A stretch of DNA of 64,000 nucleotides from Neopestalotiopsis rosae (taxonomy: Eukaryota; Ascomycota; Sordariomycetes; Amphisphaeriales; Sporocadaceae): assembly GCA_023078685.1 (NCBI GenBank), contig JALGAS010000007.1, positions 2,480,001 through 2,544,000 of the forward strand. Reading direction: 5' to 3'. Each line of letters begins with the position of its first letter. Positions within the stretch are counted from its first letter, which is position 1. The notes below the pieces were generated by a model that saw nothing but the letters and a program-made list of their open reading frames with translations, searched no databases and was not told the origin of the DNA. The translations under genes were made by a program, and so were the position numbers. Shown here piece after piece: positions 11,873 through 25,386 of the stretch.

Positions 11873-13192
11873 GGGATGATCGGGAGAAGGCAACTGACTA
11901 AATTATACCACAAGAATATTTGTCCTTGGTAACTTGTAGAACCATATAGGTTAGCTTCTTATCCCTAGATTTAGCCACAGCCCTCGCGCATCCTGGCCTG
12001 CTATTGGGAACATCTCTCCATCTTACCTATCCCGTTCTTCTCTTTGATATCGTTGTTTTTTTGCAAATACATTTTTCTGATGTCGCTGTCATCATGGCAA
12101 CTTGGACATCACTTTAATTTTGTTTGTGGTGTTAATAAATATCACAAATTGAAGATAATTATACACGCTCTTGTGAATAATAATTACTAATAAGGCGCTC
12201 GATACTACATTGACTGCAATGGTCAAGATAAAGATCAACATGCTCGTGATCATAGCCTCCTAGACTACAATGAGGACTCGCTGCTACGAACGAGTCCACA
12301 AAGGATAATTATGAACCAAAGCTTGAACAAGTCAACTCATTCTTTAATGTCTTCGAGATACCTATGCTCATTATTGTACACCTTGACATCACAAATTGGC
12401 CTATATTTGCTATCAAAACTTGTGAATTATTACGCACAAGACTATCTACCTATCAATAATCTCGAACAGTCAAAGTCAAGACGGCCTCTCGGGTCATTAC
12501 TCTACCGTCATCGGCGTCCGTTGTGCTCCGAGGACATCTCAAGATTCCCATCAGATGCACTCCCCAGCCTCCATGGGCCGAGGAAGAGACACGGGATCGA
12601 AAAAAGCATTTCCACATGTCGCTGACAAGTGCTCAGCTGTCATGGTTGCCTACAGTGATCGAACACAGATGTCAATTTCATAGAGTTTGACTCTTGTTAT
12701 CTGCATGTTTTACTTCTGGCAGCCGCCACAGAAACTCTGCCAAAGTGGCGAGGCTCCTGCATTCAGCGTGACAGCAAGCATTGCTTGGCACATTGGCCTT
12801 TTGGCCCTATCTGCCTATCTTCTTCAACACTTGCAATCAAAGGGGACGACAATCCACAATCCATCACACGAGTCATAGGGCAATGATAATCAGACGATAT
12901 ATTTCCTAGATATGTCGGTACTTCCTTGCAGACTCGACTCGGGTCACCATTCTATAGACACGCCTCACTCACCATGTTCCCCCCCACTCTATACTATAGC
13001 ATGGGGCCAAGGACAAGGCCTCTTTGGAGCCGACCCTCCAACCTTGTCTCGCCCCAGACCTATAATCAAACCTGGGTATATCCCAGCTTTCAAAGTGCTT
13101 GAGCAAGGGAGAAGGGGGGAGAAGTTGGTGGGTGTACCATAGTAGAAGAGCTTCTCAAGCTTCTCTCAGGGAACATTCCAACGGTTTCGCAT

Positions 13193-13217
13193 GCACCAGC
13201 ACCAGCACCAGCACCAG
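13193..13217. repeat. (GCACCA)4 microsatellite
   Basis: Four perfect hexamer copies lie in non-coding DNA. Confidence 0.9.
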
Positions 13218-13583
13218 GCACTGACGATAGCTTATCCTAGAGGGTAGACCGTAGTGTAGATGACGAAACGATATCGTTCGCTTGTTTAGCTTCAACTGTC
13301 AGGTACGCGCGACAAAGCACGGTGTCCACTCTATTCTGTCCATCTAGGCTAGCTCATGTCGAAAAACCAAACGACTATCTACCCATTTGATTGCCTTACC
13401 GTGCAGATCAATCACGACACTTTTCCCTCTTGTCGCGGTGAAGCTTTTTGGCTTGTGATCCAAACGATAAGAGAGGTCCATGATTAGCACCTTAAGACCA
13501 TTAGTACGACAAATACCCTTTTGTCCACTCTCCACACATCCACACACAAGCAGATTTATACCGATCGCCGTTGGAAGTGAGGG

Positions 13584-13604
13584 AAAAAAAAAAAAAAAAA
13601 AAAA
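13584..13604. repeat. A21 homopolymer
   Basis: Twenty-one consecutive A residues lie in intergenic DNA, with no terminal repeat or target-site duplication seen that would mark a retroposed sequence. Confidence 0.9.
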
Positions 13605-16600
13605 GGTGTTCGAGTACCCGCCAATCTGGACCAGATTTCACCCCGCATGGATTAGCAAGCCCAATTCAGGTACAGCAAAACAGAGATAGATCATCATGCG
13701 CTTTTTCGGTCAAGGTTAAAAACAAATCCTTACACATACTGCACACACCAAAAAAAAAAAGTCGTCACCTCAATCGCGGCTTTTTCTTCTCATCCCAAAG
13801 TACCAGTACATTTCACAGTTGGTACGTATGTCGCAGGGGCAGACGTCACGAGAGAGGTAAGGTGAGCTGAGCTGAGCTTTTTTCAATCCCCACTCACTCA
13901 CCCCATGCCAATTGCGCACCACCAAGCCAGGCACCGCACAGACGGCGATCCAGGGTTCTCCCCCCATCACCCATCAACCATTCCCATTTGGCTGTTATGC
14001 GTGTGAAACCTCTCCGCCACATCGTACGTGATCACCATTTTGAGGTGCATTTGCTGCGACAGGTCCGTCCTAAGAGCGGAGCCCATCCGGTGAGGCACGG
14101 AATAGGGATACCGATTCAACGCCTTTTTGCTGTCTCTCCCTCCCCAATTCCCCTTCTACTGTTACTGTAGTACTACTGTGTAAATGTCAACAAGACCCGT
14201 GCCTGTCAACTGCCGGGCGGGTCTTTCAATGGTGTCTTCTCCACGCCAACATGTGGGCGCGCGCCTACACTAATCCGTTCACCGAACCATTGAATCGGGA
14301 TCACCAGTTCAAGAGTTGACAAACAGTTTCCTCTTTTTCTTATTTCTTCGTCGTAGGTACGGTACTGAGACAATTGACGAGTGCCGAGAGTCCCCATATT
14401 CCCATGACAAGTCTGCGGGCCCCATCAATGGGAAGCTTGCCTGTCAACCAAGCCTCGCTTCCAAGCTTTTGCCCAGCAAGAGGGATCTTCCGGGGATGCA
14501 CAAGTGTGTAACACAAAGCCAAAGCAAGCCGAGGGCCCTCTTCTGCTGCTAAAGGGGGGTGAAGGAAAACGAAAGAGCCGCATGAACCCGGAGGGACGGA
14601 AACAAAAGGTAGCGCATCCGCGGTGATCATGCCCGGCTGCAGTGACACATTCGAAACTTAATGTTTTTCATAAGACCACACCTTTTTTCTTGACATCATG
14701 ATCATAGCCGAGGGAGCAGGAGGAGGGGGAGGGTGAAAGGATTCGAGGCTTGCCTGCCGCGGTGATAGCACCCGGCCACTTGACGCGATGCACCCATTCT
14801 TTGCCATTGAGTCTCTGATGGGACGGAATACCACCATCCTGGGTTCTTTGGCTTTCAAATTCAGTTGAAATTCCATCACGGCACTTCCAAGTCACACATC
14901 ACCCCGATAGAGGCCTTGGCTGTGTATAGATAACAGTGCATAATCCCCATCAACTAAGCGTGACTCTGAGCGCTCGAGATGCGTCTCGTCACAATTATGC
15001 CCAGTGTGACTTGTAGCCATCATGTCGAGGGCGCCGTAGCCCTTGCGCACTGCTTCACTTGAACAGGGACTGCCTGGCTCCCTCACCATGTTTAGATCAT
15101 GAGCAAACAATAATGTATCGTCGAGATCCCCCTGGCTTTTCCTCACAGGCTAGAGCGGCGATGCATTCGCGGTCACCAGAGAACAGATGTGCACTGCCTA
15201 CCTTGAAGCTCAGCAAGCCCTCGTTTCGCCGGGTGTTGTGAACAAAAAATGACCGACAGGTCCTCCTGGCAAACGGAGGGAGATCTTTGGAGGAGATCCA
15301 ATTGGTTTCAGGAGGCTTCCGCGGATGGTTCCTGTTTGTTTTTCTGTGCAGACAATGATGGTGTCCACGGAGATGACAATCCCTCGTGGTTTCTGATGTT
15401 TCTGATGTTTCCCCCCCTTGCATGCATGTCGCGAGAACTTCGAGAAAGAAAAGAGCCGCGCAAGGCCAGACCATGGACATGATACGCTCGGTAAGCCGTT
15501 TCGCCGTTCGTTCCTGACTGCGTTGCTTGGGTAAATGTCCCGAGTATGGAGAAACATGAGGCTTGTCAATGACAGGCTGAAGGAAGCGAGCGGGCGAGAA
15601 GAGGATGGGACACAGAGCTTGAGGGAGAGAGAGGCACGTCCGCACGTGGCGTTTGGGATGGGACGTTGAAACATCAAACGTCTGATGTTCCCTCGCGAAC
15701 CTACGAAACATCGACAAAAAACCCAGAAGCTAGGTGGGAAGTCAGTAAAAATGCACCTTCTGCGATTTTTGCTATGATAGTGACAATGACTGACCGACGG
15801 GTAGCGATTGCCTTGAAATGCTTTGATATAATTAGCATCTATCTCGGCAGGGATCGCAACTCGACTCGCACGTTGCAGAAGAAAGCGTGGGATTGGTCTT
15901 CCCCTCCATCGCTTGCGCGCAATGACACCCTCGCATGGCCGACTATACGATTTACACCATATCGCCTTGATTGGACCAATTGTGCACATGAAAATTGTAG
16001 CAGGTATAGTGGAAATGATTGTATAGAGGAGGTGAGCCGGTGGGAAGATGTCACTCAGTGGCTCAAAGCTTCAGAGGGGCCCATCTTCCATCAAGCAAGC
16101 TTTCACATGAAGATTGTTGCAAACATTGGTCAATGATCAAATTCGTAGCGCACAGCCGTTGCAAGTAGGTACGTTTGTGGTGATGAATCCAAGTTTTTTG
16201 TCCGTCCGTCGTATCCGCCGGATGTTGTATTTGTCCGTCCACCAGTCAAACGAAGCTCCATGACAAAGATATTGGATTTTCGAGGGTTGTGCATTTGCTC
16301 AGCACATGGCAAAGGCAATGGAAGAAAAGTCTCTTGTTCGGCTCAGCTACCGCAATGGGAATTGCGGGGAATGAGCTTGCTGAACAATCCTTGTCTTGTC
16401 ATTTTAGTCTCACCAGCACACAGCACCACCGGCGAGATCCCGCGAGATCGTGTCTTGGACACCGCTAAATTGAGATGATGCACGTGGGCTGAGCACAATG
16501 CTGTTGACGCTACGCGGATGGAATCTACACTAGAAAAAAAACGGTCAAGGTGACTGAAGAAGATGTCTTTGACTCCAAAATGGGACTCTGTAATATACCA

Positions 16601-17159
16601 GACCCAGGTCTGTACCGAGTCTGGGATCTTGTCTCTGAAGATCTCTCTCAGCATGTCGTGGAGCCCCAATCACCCACGTGCCGTCTTGGGTGTCCGCTTT
16701 CCCTAAAGGCAATCTCACAATGCCAAATCTGTCCCTGGCAGCAAAGGCACATGCGCGCACCCGCCCTGGCCCATACGAACCTCGCTAATCTTTCTTGCTG
16801 GGCGACTGGCGACCGGCGACTGGGTTGTTGGCCATTTTTGAAAGACAGAAAAGATGGAAAAGGCCCCGAAAGCTGAACCAAGCCAATGGCGACGATCATG
16901 TCGAGCATGCTCTCGCTTCCACTGCCTCTACCGCTTCCCGCAAAAGATCGTCCTGTGGCTATTTTCCGCGGCCAAGGTGCGCCGTCGCCCTCGAGGGTTA
17001 CATCGTAGTGTTGGCTTGAGCTGGATATCACGGCGTCACCTCACTGAATGGGATTAGGGGGACATGCAATCAAATCTAATAGAGCCGGCCATTGCTTTAC
17101 TGCCATCCTCTTCGAGATGACCTCATGGTGTGCCATGCGCGCCCAGAGGACGGCCTTCT

Positions 17160-17166
17160 TATAAAG
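17160..17166 (+). promoter_or_regulatory. TATA box of the hydrolase-lectin gene
   Basis: TATAAAG lies 104 bases before the ATG at 17270, within a typical fungal core-promoter distance. The pyrimidine-rich leader that follows (CAATTTCTCCATC) is a plausible initiation region. Confidence 0.55.
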
Positions 17167-17269
17167 AACCAAGGTCGCCTCAATTTCTCCATCGTGTGCC
17201 TATGTCTGTGTGTGTGTGATTGTGTTCTTGTCGCGTCTCCGGAATCTTGAACTCTACGCATCTGTCACC

Positions 17270-18744
17270 ATGAAGAACCTCATTAGTGTAACGGCCTCTG
17301 CGGGTCTGCTCGGCCGAGCCCTCGGGGCGACGAGCGGCGAGTTCAATGTCTTGGCTATGAACGTGGCCGGTCTCCCCGCCATTCTGCAGAACAACGAAGT
17401 CCCCGGTGACAAGGCGACCAACGCCGGAACCATTGGTTCCAAGTTCGCCGAGTACGGCTATGATGTGATTCATGTTCAGGAGGTAAGGCCAAGAAAACCA
17501 TTTCCCCCCTCGCGTTCGAATTGGGGCAGCATGAGCGAGAGCCCGAGAGACTGAATGAGAGGGGGTAACAGGACTTCAACTACCACGCCTACATCTACGA
17601 CACCGACACGCACGAATACCGTACTGCAACGTCAGGCGGAGTGCCGTTCGGCTCCGGCCTCAACACTCTGGCCAACTATGATTGGCTCGATTTCACTCGT
17701 GTCAAGTGGGACGTGTGCTCCGACGCCTCCAGCTCCGACTGCCTGACCCCCAAGGGTTTCACCTTTATGCGGGTGTAAGTTGCTGCAACTTTATTGGTGC
17801 ATGGTCTTCCTAAAAGAGTCCGAGTTAACATATTTCGGCTCACCAGACAAATCGACGACGGCGTTTTTGTAGACTGCTACAACCTGCACAGCGACGCTGG
17901 CACCGAGGATGAGGACGAGACTGCTCGCAACTCCAACTTGGCCCAGGTCGCCAACTACATTGACTCGTACAGCGTTGGCAATGCGGTGCTCGTCTTTGGT
18001 GACACCAACAGCCGGTACACTCGCACCGCTGACAACATCACCATTTACAAGAACCAGAATGGCCTAACCGATGTCTGGCTGGAGCTTATTCGTGACAATG
18101 TGATCCCGACCGAGGAGAGCCTCTGCGACAACCCTAGCACGACCAACTACTGCGAGACCGTGGACAAGATCTTTTACCGCGGAAGCCCTCTCTTCACCCT
18201 CGAGGCGACGTACTTCAACTACGAGAGCTCCAAGTTCCTCCAGTCCAACGGCAGCATCCTCTCGGACCACAACCCCATCACGGCCAACTTCACCTGGACC
18301 TCGAGCTCGACGCTGCGCCAGTCCAACTTCTGGGGCGGCCCGCACGGCACCTGGTTCAGCGACGTGCCGACACTCGCGACAAAGTCCGGACCCAAGGCCT
18401 CGGTGCTGACCTTCAAGGGCGCCGACCGCCTCGACAGCGTGGGCGTGACCCTGACCGACGGCACCACCCTCACGCACGGCGGCACGGGAGGCACCACGGC
18501 CACCCTCACCCTGGGCAGCTCCGAGTACTGGACCAGCGCGCAGCTGTGCCAGGGCCAGAAGAGCGACGAGACGCGCAACTTTTACATCAAGGCCACGACG
18601 AGCAGCGGCAACACGCTCGCGGCCGGCACCTCGACCTCGGACTGCGCAACCTTTACCGCGCCCGACGGGTGGCAGATTGTCGGCTTCGTCGGACAGGACG
18701 GCGACGAGATGGACCAGCTGGCCTTTGTATACGCACCCCAGTAA
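17270..18744 (+). CDS. secreted EEP-family phosphodiesterase with C-terminal jacalin-like lectin domain
   Basis: Exons are 17270-17482, 17572-17774 and 17847-18744; the joined product is 437 aa. A signal peptide (about residues 1-20) precedes an endonuclease/exonuclease/phosphatase fold. Its landmarks are NVAGLP, the Mg-binding Glu71 in HVQE at the first exon's end, GDTNSR with Asp191 and Asn193, and the closing SDHNP motif with His280. The spacing fits DNase I/neutral sphingomyelinase-like enzymes. After about residue 295, the FWGGPHGTWF start and the Gly/Thr/Ser-rich beta repeats ending GDEMDQLAFVY match a jacalin-related lectin domain, which would bind carbohydrate. The likely role is extracellular cleavage of a phosphodiester (sphingomyelin, phosphoinositide or nucleic acid) at a glycan-bearing surface; the substrate is inference. 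GC-rich third positions and paired Cys residues suit a well-expressed secreted enzyme. ATG 17270 is chosen over the in-frame upstream GTG because it begins the signal peptide. Confidence 0.88.
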
Positions 18745-21700
18745 ATATCTTGAAAAAGGCTGCAAGTATAAGGCTATTATTTTTAGTAGTAGTAGCGAGT
18801 TTGTAGTTTCGAAAAAGCCCCCCGCGAACCCTGCAGGGCCTCGGCAATTGAGTTTACTTCCCAAATCAATAGGCTTTGCTGAATCCTCGGAAGCCACCAC
18901 ACCATTCGTGAACGTGCGCGTCAATGCGTGCATATGGAAAGACGAACCGGCTGTTCTCGCAAGCAGCCATTGCCGAGGGATCCGTCGAATGATCTTTTTT
19001 CAGTTTGCTTGTTTCTTCCCTTTTGGCCATAAAATACTGAAGTTCGGTACTTCGGCAGACCAAGGCGCAAAACGGTCTCGATACTTGCAGTCATCAGCAG
19101 GACAATGCAGAAGAAACATGAATAATAGCCTCGCTTGGTCATTACTTGGTAACAAGAGCGGTCGATTTCCGTTTCTCCGTGGGGGGTCGAGCGAGAGAGC
19201 GCGGGGGAAGAAAACCGAACGAGTAGACGGGAGCTTGCCTGAAACTCTCCATCGACGATCAGAAACATCAAGCAAGCAGACAGACGTACGGGATTTGTCG
19301 TTTGTAGTGCGCGCCCGTCATCACTTGCCGTCCCAATCCCACCGAATAGCCTAGCGACTTACATCGTTCGCTCAAAAAGTCGTTGTGATTTGGTAATAAG
19401 CGTCGCGATTAGCAAGTGAAGATCACCATTGGCCAGCCCGAGTAACACTTCAAAGTGCTGCAAGTTACAGTGTGTAATCGAGGATTACCTTCCAGTAACA
19501 CCTGAAGTTCACTAATGCAAATGCGGGTCGGCCAGTGCTGTTCAAGCTGCTTAGGCTGCGTCCCCTAATGCAGGAGAGAAGTATCCAACAGCTCCTCTTT
19601 GAGTCTTGCTCCAGCGTAACCAGGCTCCCCCAACACCAGTGACTTGGGCCGTACATAGTAAGCTGAGTTCTGGGTCCATGATCGACTTTGGTACGTCGTG
19701 GCAAAAATGCTTCTTGACCTAAAATGTACAGTCAGGGCAGCAGGTCTTCTGCAGTGCGCATGTGCTTCCTACGGTAGTTGGCTAGTAAAGTGGCAACCGT
19801 CAGGTCCGTCCATGCAGGTCCCAACATCCGGTCAACCTAGTTCCATAGTTCCAAAAGCTCGTCACTTTTTCCTCTTCTCTTTCGTCGCTCGCTGGGACTA
19901 GATGTTCCCGGATCAAGCACAGCCTTGCTTCCGGGAGGTTTTAGCTGGGAAAAAAGTTCCCAAGAGATGAAATACTAGAATACCTAGTTCTGAATAGATG
20001 AAGTAATTGGTCTTTGCAAACTGCGGACATGCTACAAGCCGCACACATTGCCACAAGCCAAGCCCGATTGTTCATTCATTCATTCATCGTATGGACTATC
20101 GTATGAGACGTGTAATATCCGATGAGTTTCACCGCTTGCCGACGCCAAAGAACAATTCCAATTACAGCACCTGGAAACCACGTGTAATATACCTGGGGCA
20201 TTCTAGTACGTACCAGAAAATCAAAACCCATGGGAAGAAAATGGGACAGAAGAAAAAACGCTTGGGCTTCTTTTTCGGAGAGAAAAATAAAAAAGAACAT
20301 GGACACACACTCAAACAACTACACACCCTCCCCCCCCCCCTTCTACCGCGTGGTGCTAGAAGCTCAATAGATTCATCTTGTCCCAGATGCTAGTTGACCC
20401 CCGGCGCCGATCTAGCTAAGCCGTGCCAAGGCTAAATTTAGGGGTCCAGAGGCCCGGGCTCTTCTTCCCTTTCCCTCTCTTTTTTTTCCCATGCGTGTGG
20501 TGGGTATTCTGTTGCCTCGTGCCTCCCTGGCTCGTGGCTCTTGCGTACACTAACAACTCCATTTGTCTGGGTTTCGTCGAAAATGGAACGAAGGAGCCGG
20601 AATGAAAAAAGCAGACTTGATTATTAAATCAGTTGGTGTCGACTTCTAGATTGGACGCAACCACGGGCCCTTCGGTAGTGTTTACAATCCCTGGTTCTAT
20701 TCTATCAGTCTATCCAAGTAGCCCATGACGTGTGGATGCGAAAGAAAAGGGTCCCCTTCTTCCCCGGTGCTTATACGAGGCAGGAAAGGCCAGGCACGGC
20801 TTGGCGATGAAGTTATTCCAAAAGAGTTTTCACGGTCGTCTCATTGCGGTCTAGCAGCTGAGTAAGGAGGAAACGAAGTTTTTCTGCCGTTTCCGTTTTC
20901 GTGTTATGACCGACTGTTGTGGAAGTCGGACTTGAGTGAGTGGCGTACGCAGGAAAAGTGAGTTACTTTGGGGGCCCCTTTTTCACGAGGCTCCCTGAGA
21001 AATCAAAGAAAAAAAAGACAGTTACCTTCTTGCAGAGAGAGTGTATATTTCGAAGTCTCCTTTTAATGCAACTTCACGGACTTGGGTGTTCTGATTTATT
21101 CATCGTGTGGGCATCATCATCTGCAATGGCATCTCGCAGCTGGGCCAGAACACCAGACCCCGATCAGTAGTCATCTTCGGGGAATAGCCCCATTGTCTGT
21201 GCCATCGTCGGTCGGCGGATGACCCCCATCGGCCGCTATATTATTCCCTTTCAAACTACCACGATGCACAGAACGCATCAGCCTTTGCTGACAAGGTCAG
21301 TAATGACCAGGAATCTTGGTCTGGACCAGTCATCAAGTATAAAAAAAGACCTGCCGGAAGTGTACGCATGCCTCTCGTGGGAAAAGACAGAAAAAAAAAG
21401 CCATGGTACTTTTTAGCACATTTGAGTCCATTTACTATGTAGACAAGCGCAATAACTAGGTTTGGCATCAGGTGTACTATGTATTAGTTGATGATCCGGT
21501 GTTGATAGCGCAAACGGAGCTGCAAATAGCCAGCGGGGGTTCTTAATTGAATGACGTGGCTGCAAACATGTCTCGAGAGATTCCAAGGCCCTAACAGTAA
21601 GTAAGATTTCATGAATTCTAAAACTACCCACTGTAAGGATTAATGAGCAAACAGTCAATGGTTGTGAACAAGCAGCAGACAGATGCCATATTGCGGAAAG

Positions 21701-21844
21701 CATCCTCTTTGCTTGACGTGGCTGTGTCTTCTAGGGCCGTAGGTAGAAAAAAACGACCGAATTTCGATCCCCGAGTGATTTGGTGACGAGACGTGGTCCC
21801 CATGCTAGCTTTTGTATCGTGCAATACTTATCGCCGTATTAGAC

Positions 21845-21978
21845 TTTCTCAAGGTTTGGAGCCAATGGTCGATCGCAAGATCGAATGGCGGGCGGGTATC
21901 GAAGCGAGATCTTCTCAAGGGTTTGAAGCCTAGAAATCGAGTGCGAAAAATCAAAATGACGGGTGTCGAAGCGAGATC
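21845..21978. repeat. imperfect tandem duplication, two units of about 67 bp
   Basis: Unit 1 (about 21845-21910) and unit 2 (about 21911-21978) both begin TTCTCAAGG(G)TTTG and both end GGGT(A/G)TCGAAGCGAGATC. They differ by substitutions, several of them G/A or C/T, and a few small gaps. Confidence 0.7.
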
Positions 21979-24900
21979 ATTGCTGTGACAAGTTGAAAGA
22001 GTTTGAAGATGAGGCTCCACCATGGCAAGATCCAGTCTTCATGTTTGTTCTTCTTCTCATCAATCTTATCTCGTATGCTGTACCAGACTGTTGGGTTCGT
22101 TGGTTCTGGACTCGGGCCAGGATCCGATATGAGCGCCGCGCAACAATACCGCAGCCAATCCGTCATGTGCATACAACAAGGGATATGGACCAGACGTCCA
22201 ATAGGTGCAGTACGTACCGCGTCACAATAGCTGTTGGGCGACGAAGACTCGAATTTGATTGTCAACTGCTGCCTGCAAGGGGAGAGCGGGAGTAGATTCT
22301 TTATGCAAGATGCGGTATTGCCCAATAAAAGGCATCGTGGCCAATTATTTGAGCGCAGCACTGTTGCACATCGGCAATGAAGAAGTTGCGCTGGAAAAGT
22401 GCTGTGCTGTGGTGCTTACCGGGTCAGCCATTGAATGATACAATCACTCGCCCAGAGTTGGACAAAGTGTGGGTGCGGGCCATACATCGGAATGTTCTTC
22501 GGGAACATCAATGTCTGCAACATCATGCCTGGTTGCCATTTTTTGGCAGCGAGGCTTATTTCATACATGTGATAGGGGCGCAAGGGGTGCCTACTTCGTA
22601 ACGGTCCTGAGGTCGGAGAATTGATCCTTCTCCCAAGGATGGTTCATCCCGAAATGTGGTGACTCCCATCCTCCTTTGTGCGAGCATCGGCACGAATGAG
22701 GTGAGGCATCAAAAGGCTACACAACTGCGCCTTGTTGATTGCGACAAATCAAAAGGTTAGTTAGTTGCAGTCCTGCATTGCAGAGCGAGCAAAAAGACGG
22801 CTTTCGTGATCGTCTACACAGCAGCGCTGGCCGAGGCTTCAGGTCGCTTGCCGACGATAGATTGGTACCGTTATGACCACAAGAGGCAACTGTGCAGTCG
22901 CTCACAATCCTATTTAGCGCCATAGTTCTGTGATTGTATAGTCTGGTGGGAATTCCTTCCTGGTTGGCACATTGACACCTTGTTACAAAAGTGGACTCTT
23001 TTTCTGTCGGGATGATCGAGATGTGGACCTCGACTTTTGCTCAGAGGATTCCCCTCTTCGGTGTAGTCAGAGCATGATCAAATGATTATCGTTGATTGCG
23101 GACGCGGTGATCAATCCCGCATCACTGACTGGTAACGCGACCCAGTGATGCGTTCATTATACTGTGGTCTACAGATTACTCAGAAGTTTAGAACAGGCCA
23201 TCAGGCAATAATTGAGTGCTCAATGTCGATCGCCAAGCCGAAGTCTTGCCGGGCGAGCGACAGCGCTGTGCTGTTGTGTTGCACATGTTCGCGGTCAATT
23301 TGGAGGGCGCTCTCGGTGCTCGCTGTATTTGTCGTCTTCTGGATGGCATCGACGTGTGATTGCGCTTTTTAGCGGATTGTCGAGCAATCAACAAAGGAAG
23401 GGCCCCCTGCCATATGTCCAATCTTACATAGTACATACAATGCTTGACATGGACGGCGATGTCTTGACATCTGCGCCGTGTAGAACCCTGGCGAGTGCTT
23501 CTTCATGCCTTTGAGAAGCCCCCGGATAGGTGATATTGACAAGCTCTCCACAACCGGGCTTGGCTGCCAGCCCGCCTGTATGTAGCTGCGGCGACGAACC
23601 GCTGAAAAATGTTATTTGCAGGAAGGGTCCACGGTGATTCGCTGATTATGTGACGAAAGTTGCAGCTCTCCTCTGTAGGTATCTGCGCTGCACGAATGAA
23701 GATCCGCAGAAATATTCGTTGAGGCCCAAAGAGTTCACTCACTCCGCCGCGGTCATGGATCTCGCCCATGGAATTGCAGAGGTGCCGCTGGCTGTCATTC
23801 GCTGTCAAGGACCGTCTCCTGTCAGCCCGCCTCGGAAGATTAGCCGACGTGACATTGGGAGCAGTAGCGTACCAGTCGAGCCAGTCTCCAGAGCTGCCAA
23901 TACGACCTCAAGGAATGGTTCATCGAAGGCGGCAGGCAAGGTAGGGCCGTGAGGCCTGGGCAGGGCAGGCCAGACGGCGCCCATCGACACGAATTTCTCA
24001 AAGCCACGCCACATAGTACGGAGTAGGTGGTAGTAGTGATGCACGGGATTACTGCGTAGAAGCCTTATTACCTACATACATTCAGGTAGAACCTACTTTC
24101 AGGACCCCGACGCACTCCACACGGGGCAATGTTACGGAAGGGTTGCATGCGACAGATGCACAATAACCCTCTGAGGCTGGCAGTTGTCGACGCGAACTAT
24201 TCTTTCCCCCCTGATTTGACAGCTCTCCGCAGTAGCTGCCGCGATTTCGCCAATTGTGGCTGATCCAAGCCCTGCAACCGTTGTTGTGGTCAATCTTCAG
24301 TCGTTGATAAATATATGTCGTGTCACCATCAAATTCTTGCTTGGTGGCCAAGCATACTACATACATACCTACTTGCTCTTCTCGACGGCGCTTAGGTATT
24401 CCGCAGATACCTACCTGGGAATTCCGATCCCCGGTCTCGAGTCGGGTCCGTTGCGTGCACCCTGCTTGATGCGCAGATTCGATTTGAACCAAGAGGGCCC
24501 TGATAGCGTGCTGCAAATCCCAGATCAGGGACGGGAAGATCCTTTCGCGCATCCGCCTGCGTACAAGTGCTTACCTCGAGACCCGGGCCTGGAGTGCGAC
24601 TACCTACCTGTCTTTTCAAGGGTACCAATTGGCCGGTTCATTCAGGCGACGATTTTGCATATGCAACATTGAAGCGAGCTTTTGGCAGTACCTTCACTTC
24701 ACGATTTGTTGCACAGTGAAATGTATGATGAACACGGCGCAACCACAGTTGAAGCTGCATGGCTACAGGCTACCCCAAAGAAAAAACAATCGCTGCTAAT
24801 GTGCGCGCCCAGAAATCTACAACGAGCACACGGAATGCGACGCCAGATTCACTTAATCGAATTTTCAAAATACTGACCTGACTGCGAGCTGCTGATGATC

Positions 24901-25365
24901 ATCAGTCACATGGCACAAGACTCCAGCAAGGGGTCCGCTGGATTGCGATCGATGTGGTTATGACCTGCGCAAATGCTTGCAACTACTCTCAACGTCCCCC
25001 GTAATCTGAAAGATGAACTTGGATGGTGTCATTGCAATTATCTATCAATCATCCATCATACACATGTATAGCTACTTTGTAGCGAATTGGAGATACGCTT
25101 TCCCCCGCCTGTCCACTTGTTCAATGTAGAGCAGGCCCGCCAGAGACCTGATTCGATCGATTCAACACATGACTGATCTTTACCACCGAGTGCCAGACAA
25201 GATGTGCGAGGCGCAACATTTGAGCTGACAAGTTCAGGAACAGACCCAGGAACTGGAGTACAAAGTGTTTATCAGCAGATCTGACAATGCCGGAGCTGCA
25301 GCTCCTTGAGCTTTCAACACCCAGATGACGCCGTATTGTGAGCACTGGGTTTGGAACAGATTGAA

Positions 25366-25386
25366 AGCTTGAGCTTGAGCTTGAGA
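25366..25386. repeat. AGCTTG/GAGCTT short tandem repeat
   Basis: About three and a half consecutive copies of a hexamer (AGCTTG) lie in non-coding DNA. Confidence 0.7.

Larger units (their letters stand above)
11873..17269. other. gene-poor 5.4-kb intergenic stretch
   Basis: No convincing gene. It contains a (GCACCA)4 microsatellite at 13193-13217, an uninterrupted run of 21 A at 13584-13604, and a minus-strand open frame of 259 codons at 15210-15989. That frame has a real ATG but a Cys/Arg/Ser-rich, non-conserved-looking translation and an overlapping 206-codon frame on the same strand. The last few hundred bases form the promoter of the hydrolase-lectin gene. Confidence 0.5.

Noticed and set aside
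13584..13604. Poly(A) run as the tail of a retroposon
   Set aside because: No reverse-transcriptase sequence or target-site duplication was seen nearby.
18064..18933. Minus-strand 289-codon frame
   Set aside because: It is antisense to the hydrolase-lectin exon 3, whose domains and splice sites are clear.
21760..21800. TTCGATCCCCG, resembling a tRNA B box
   Set aside because: No matching A box, acceptor stem or cloverleaf could be built around it.
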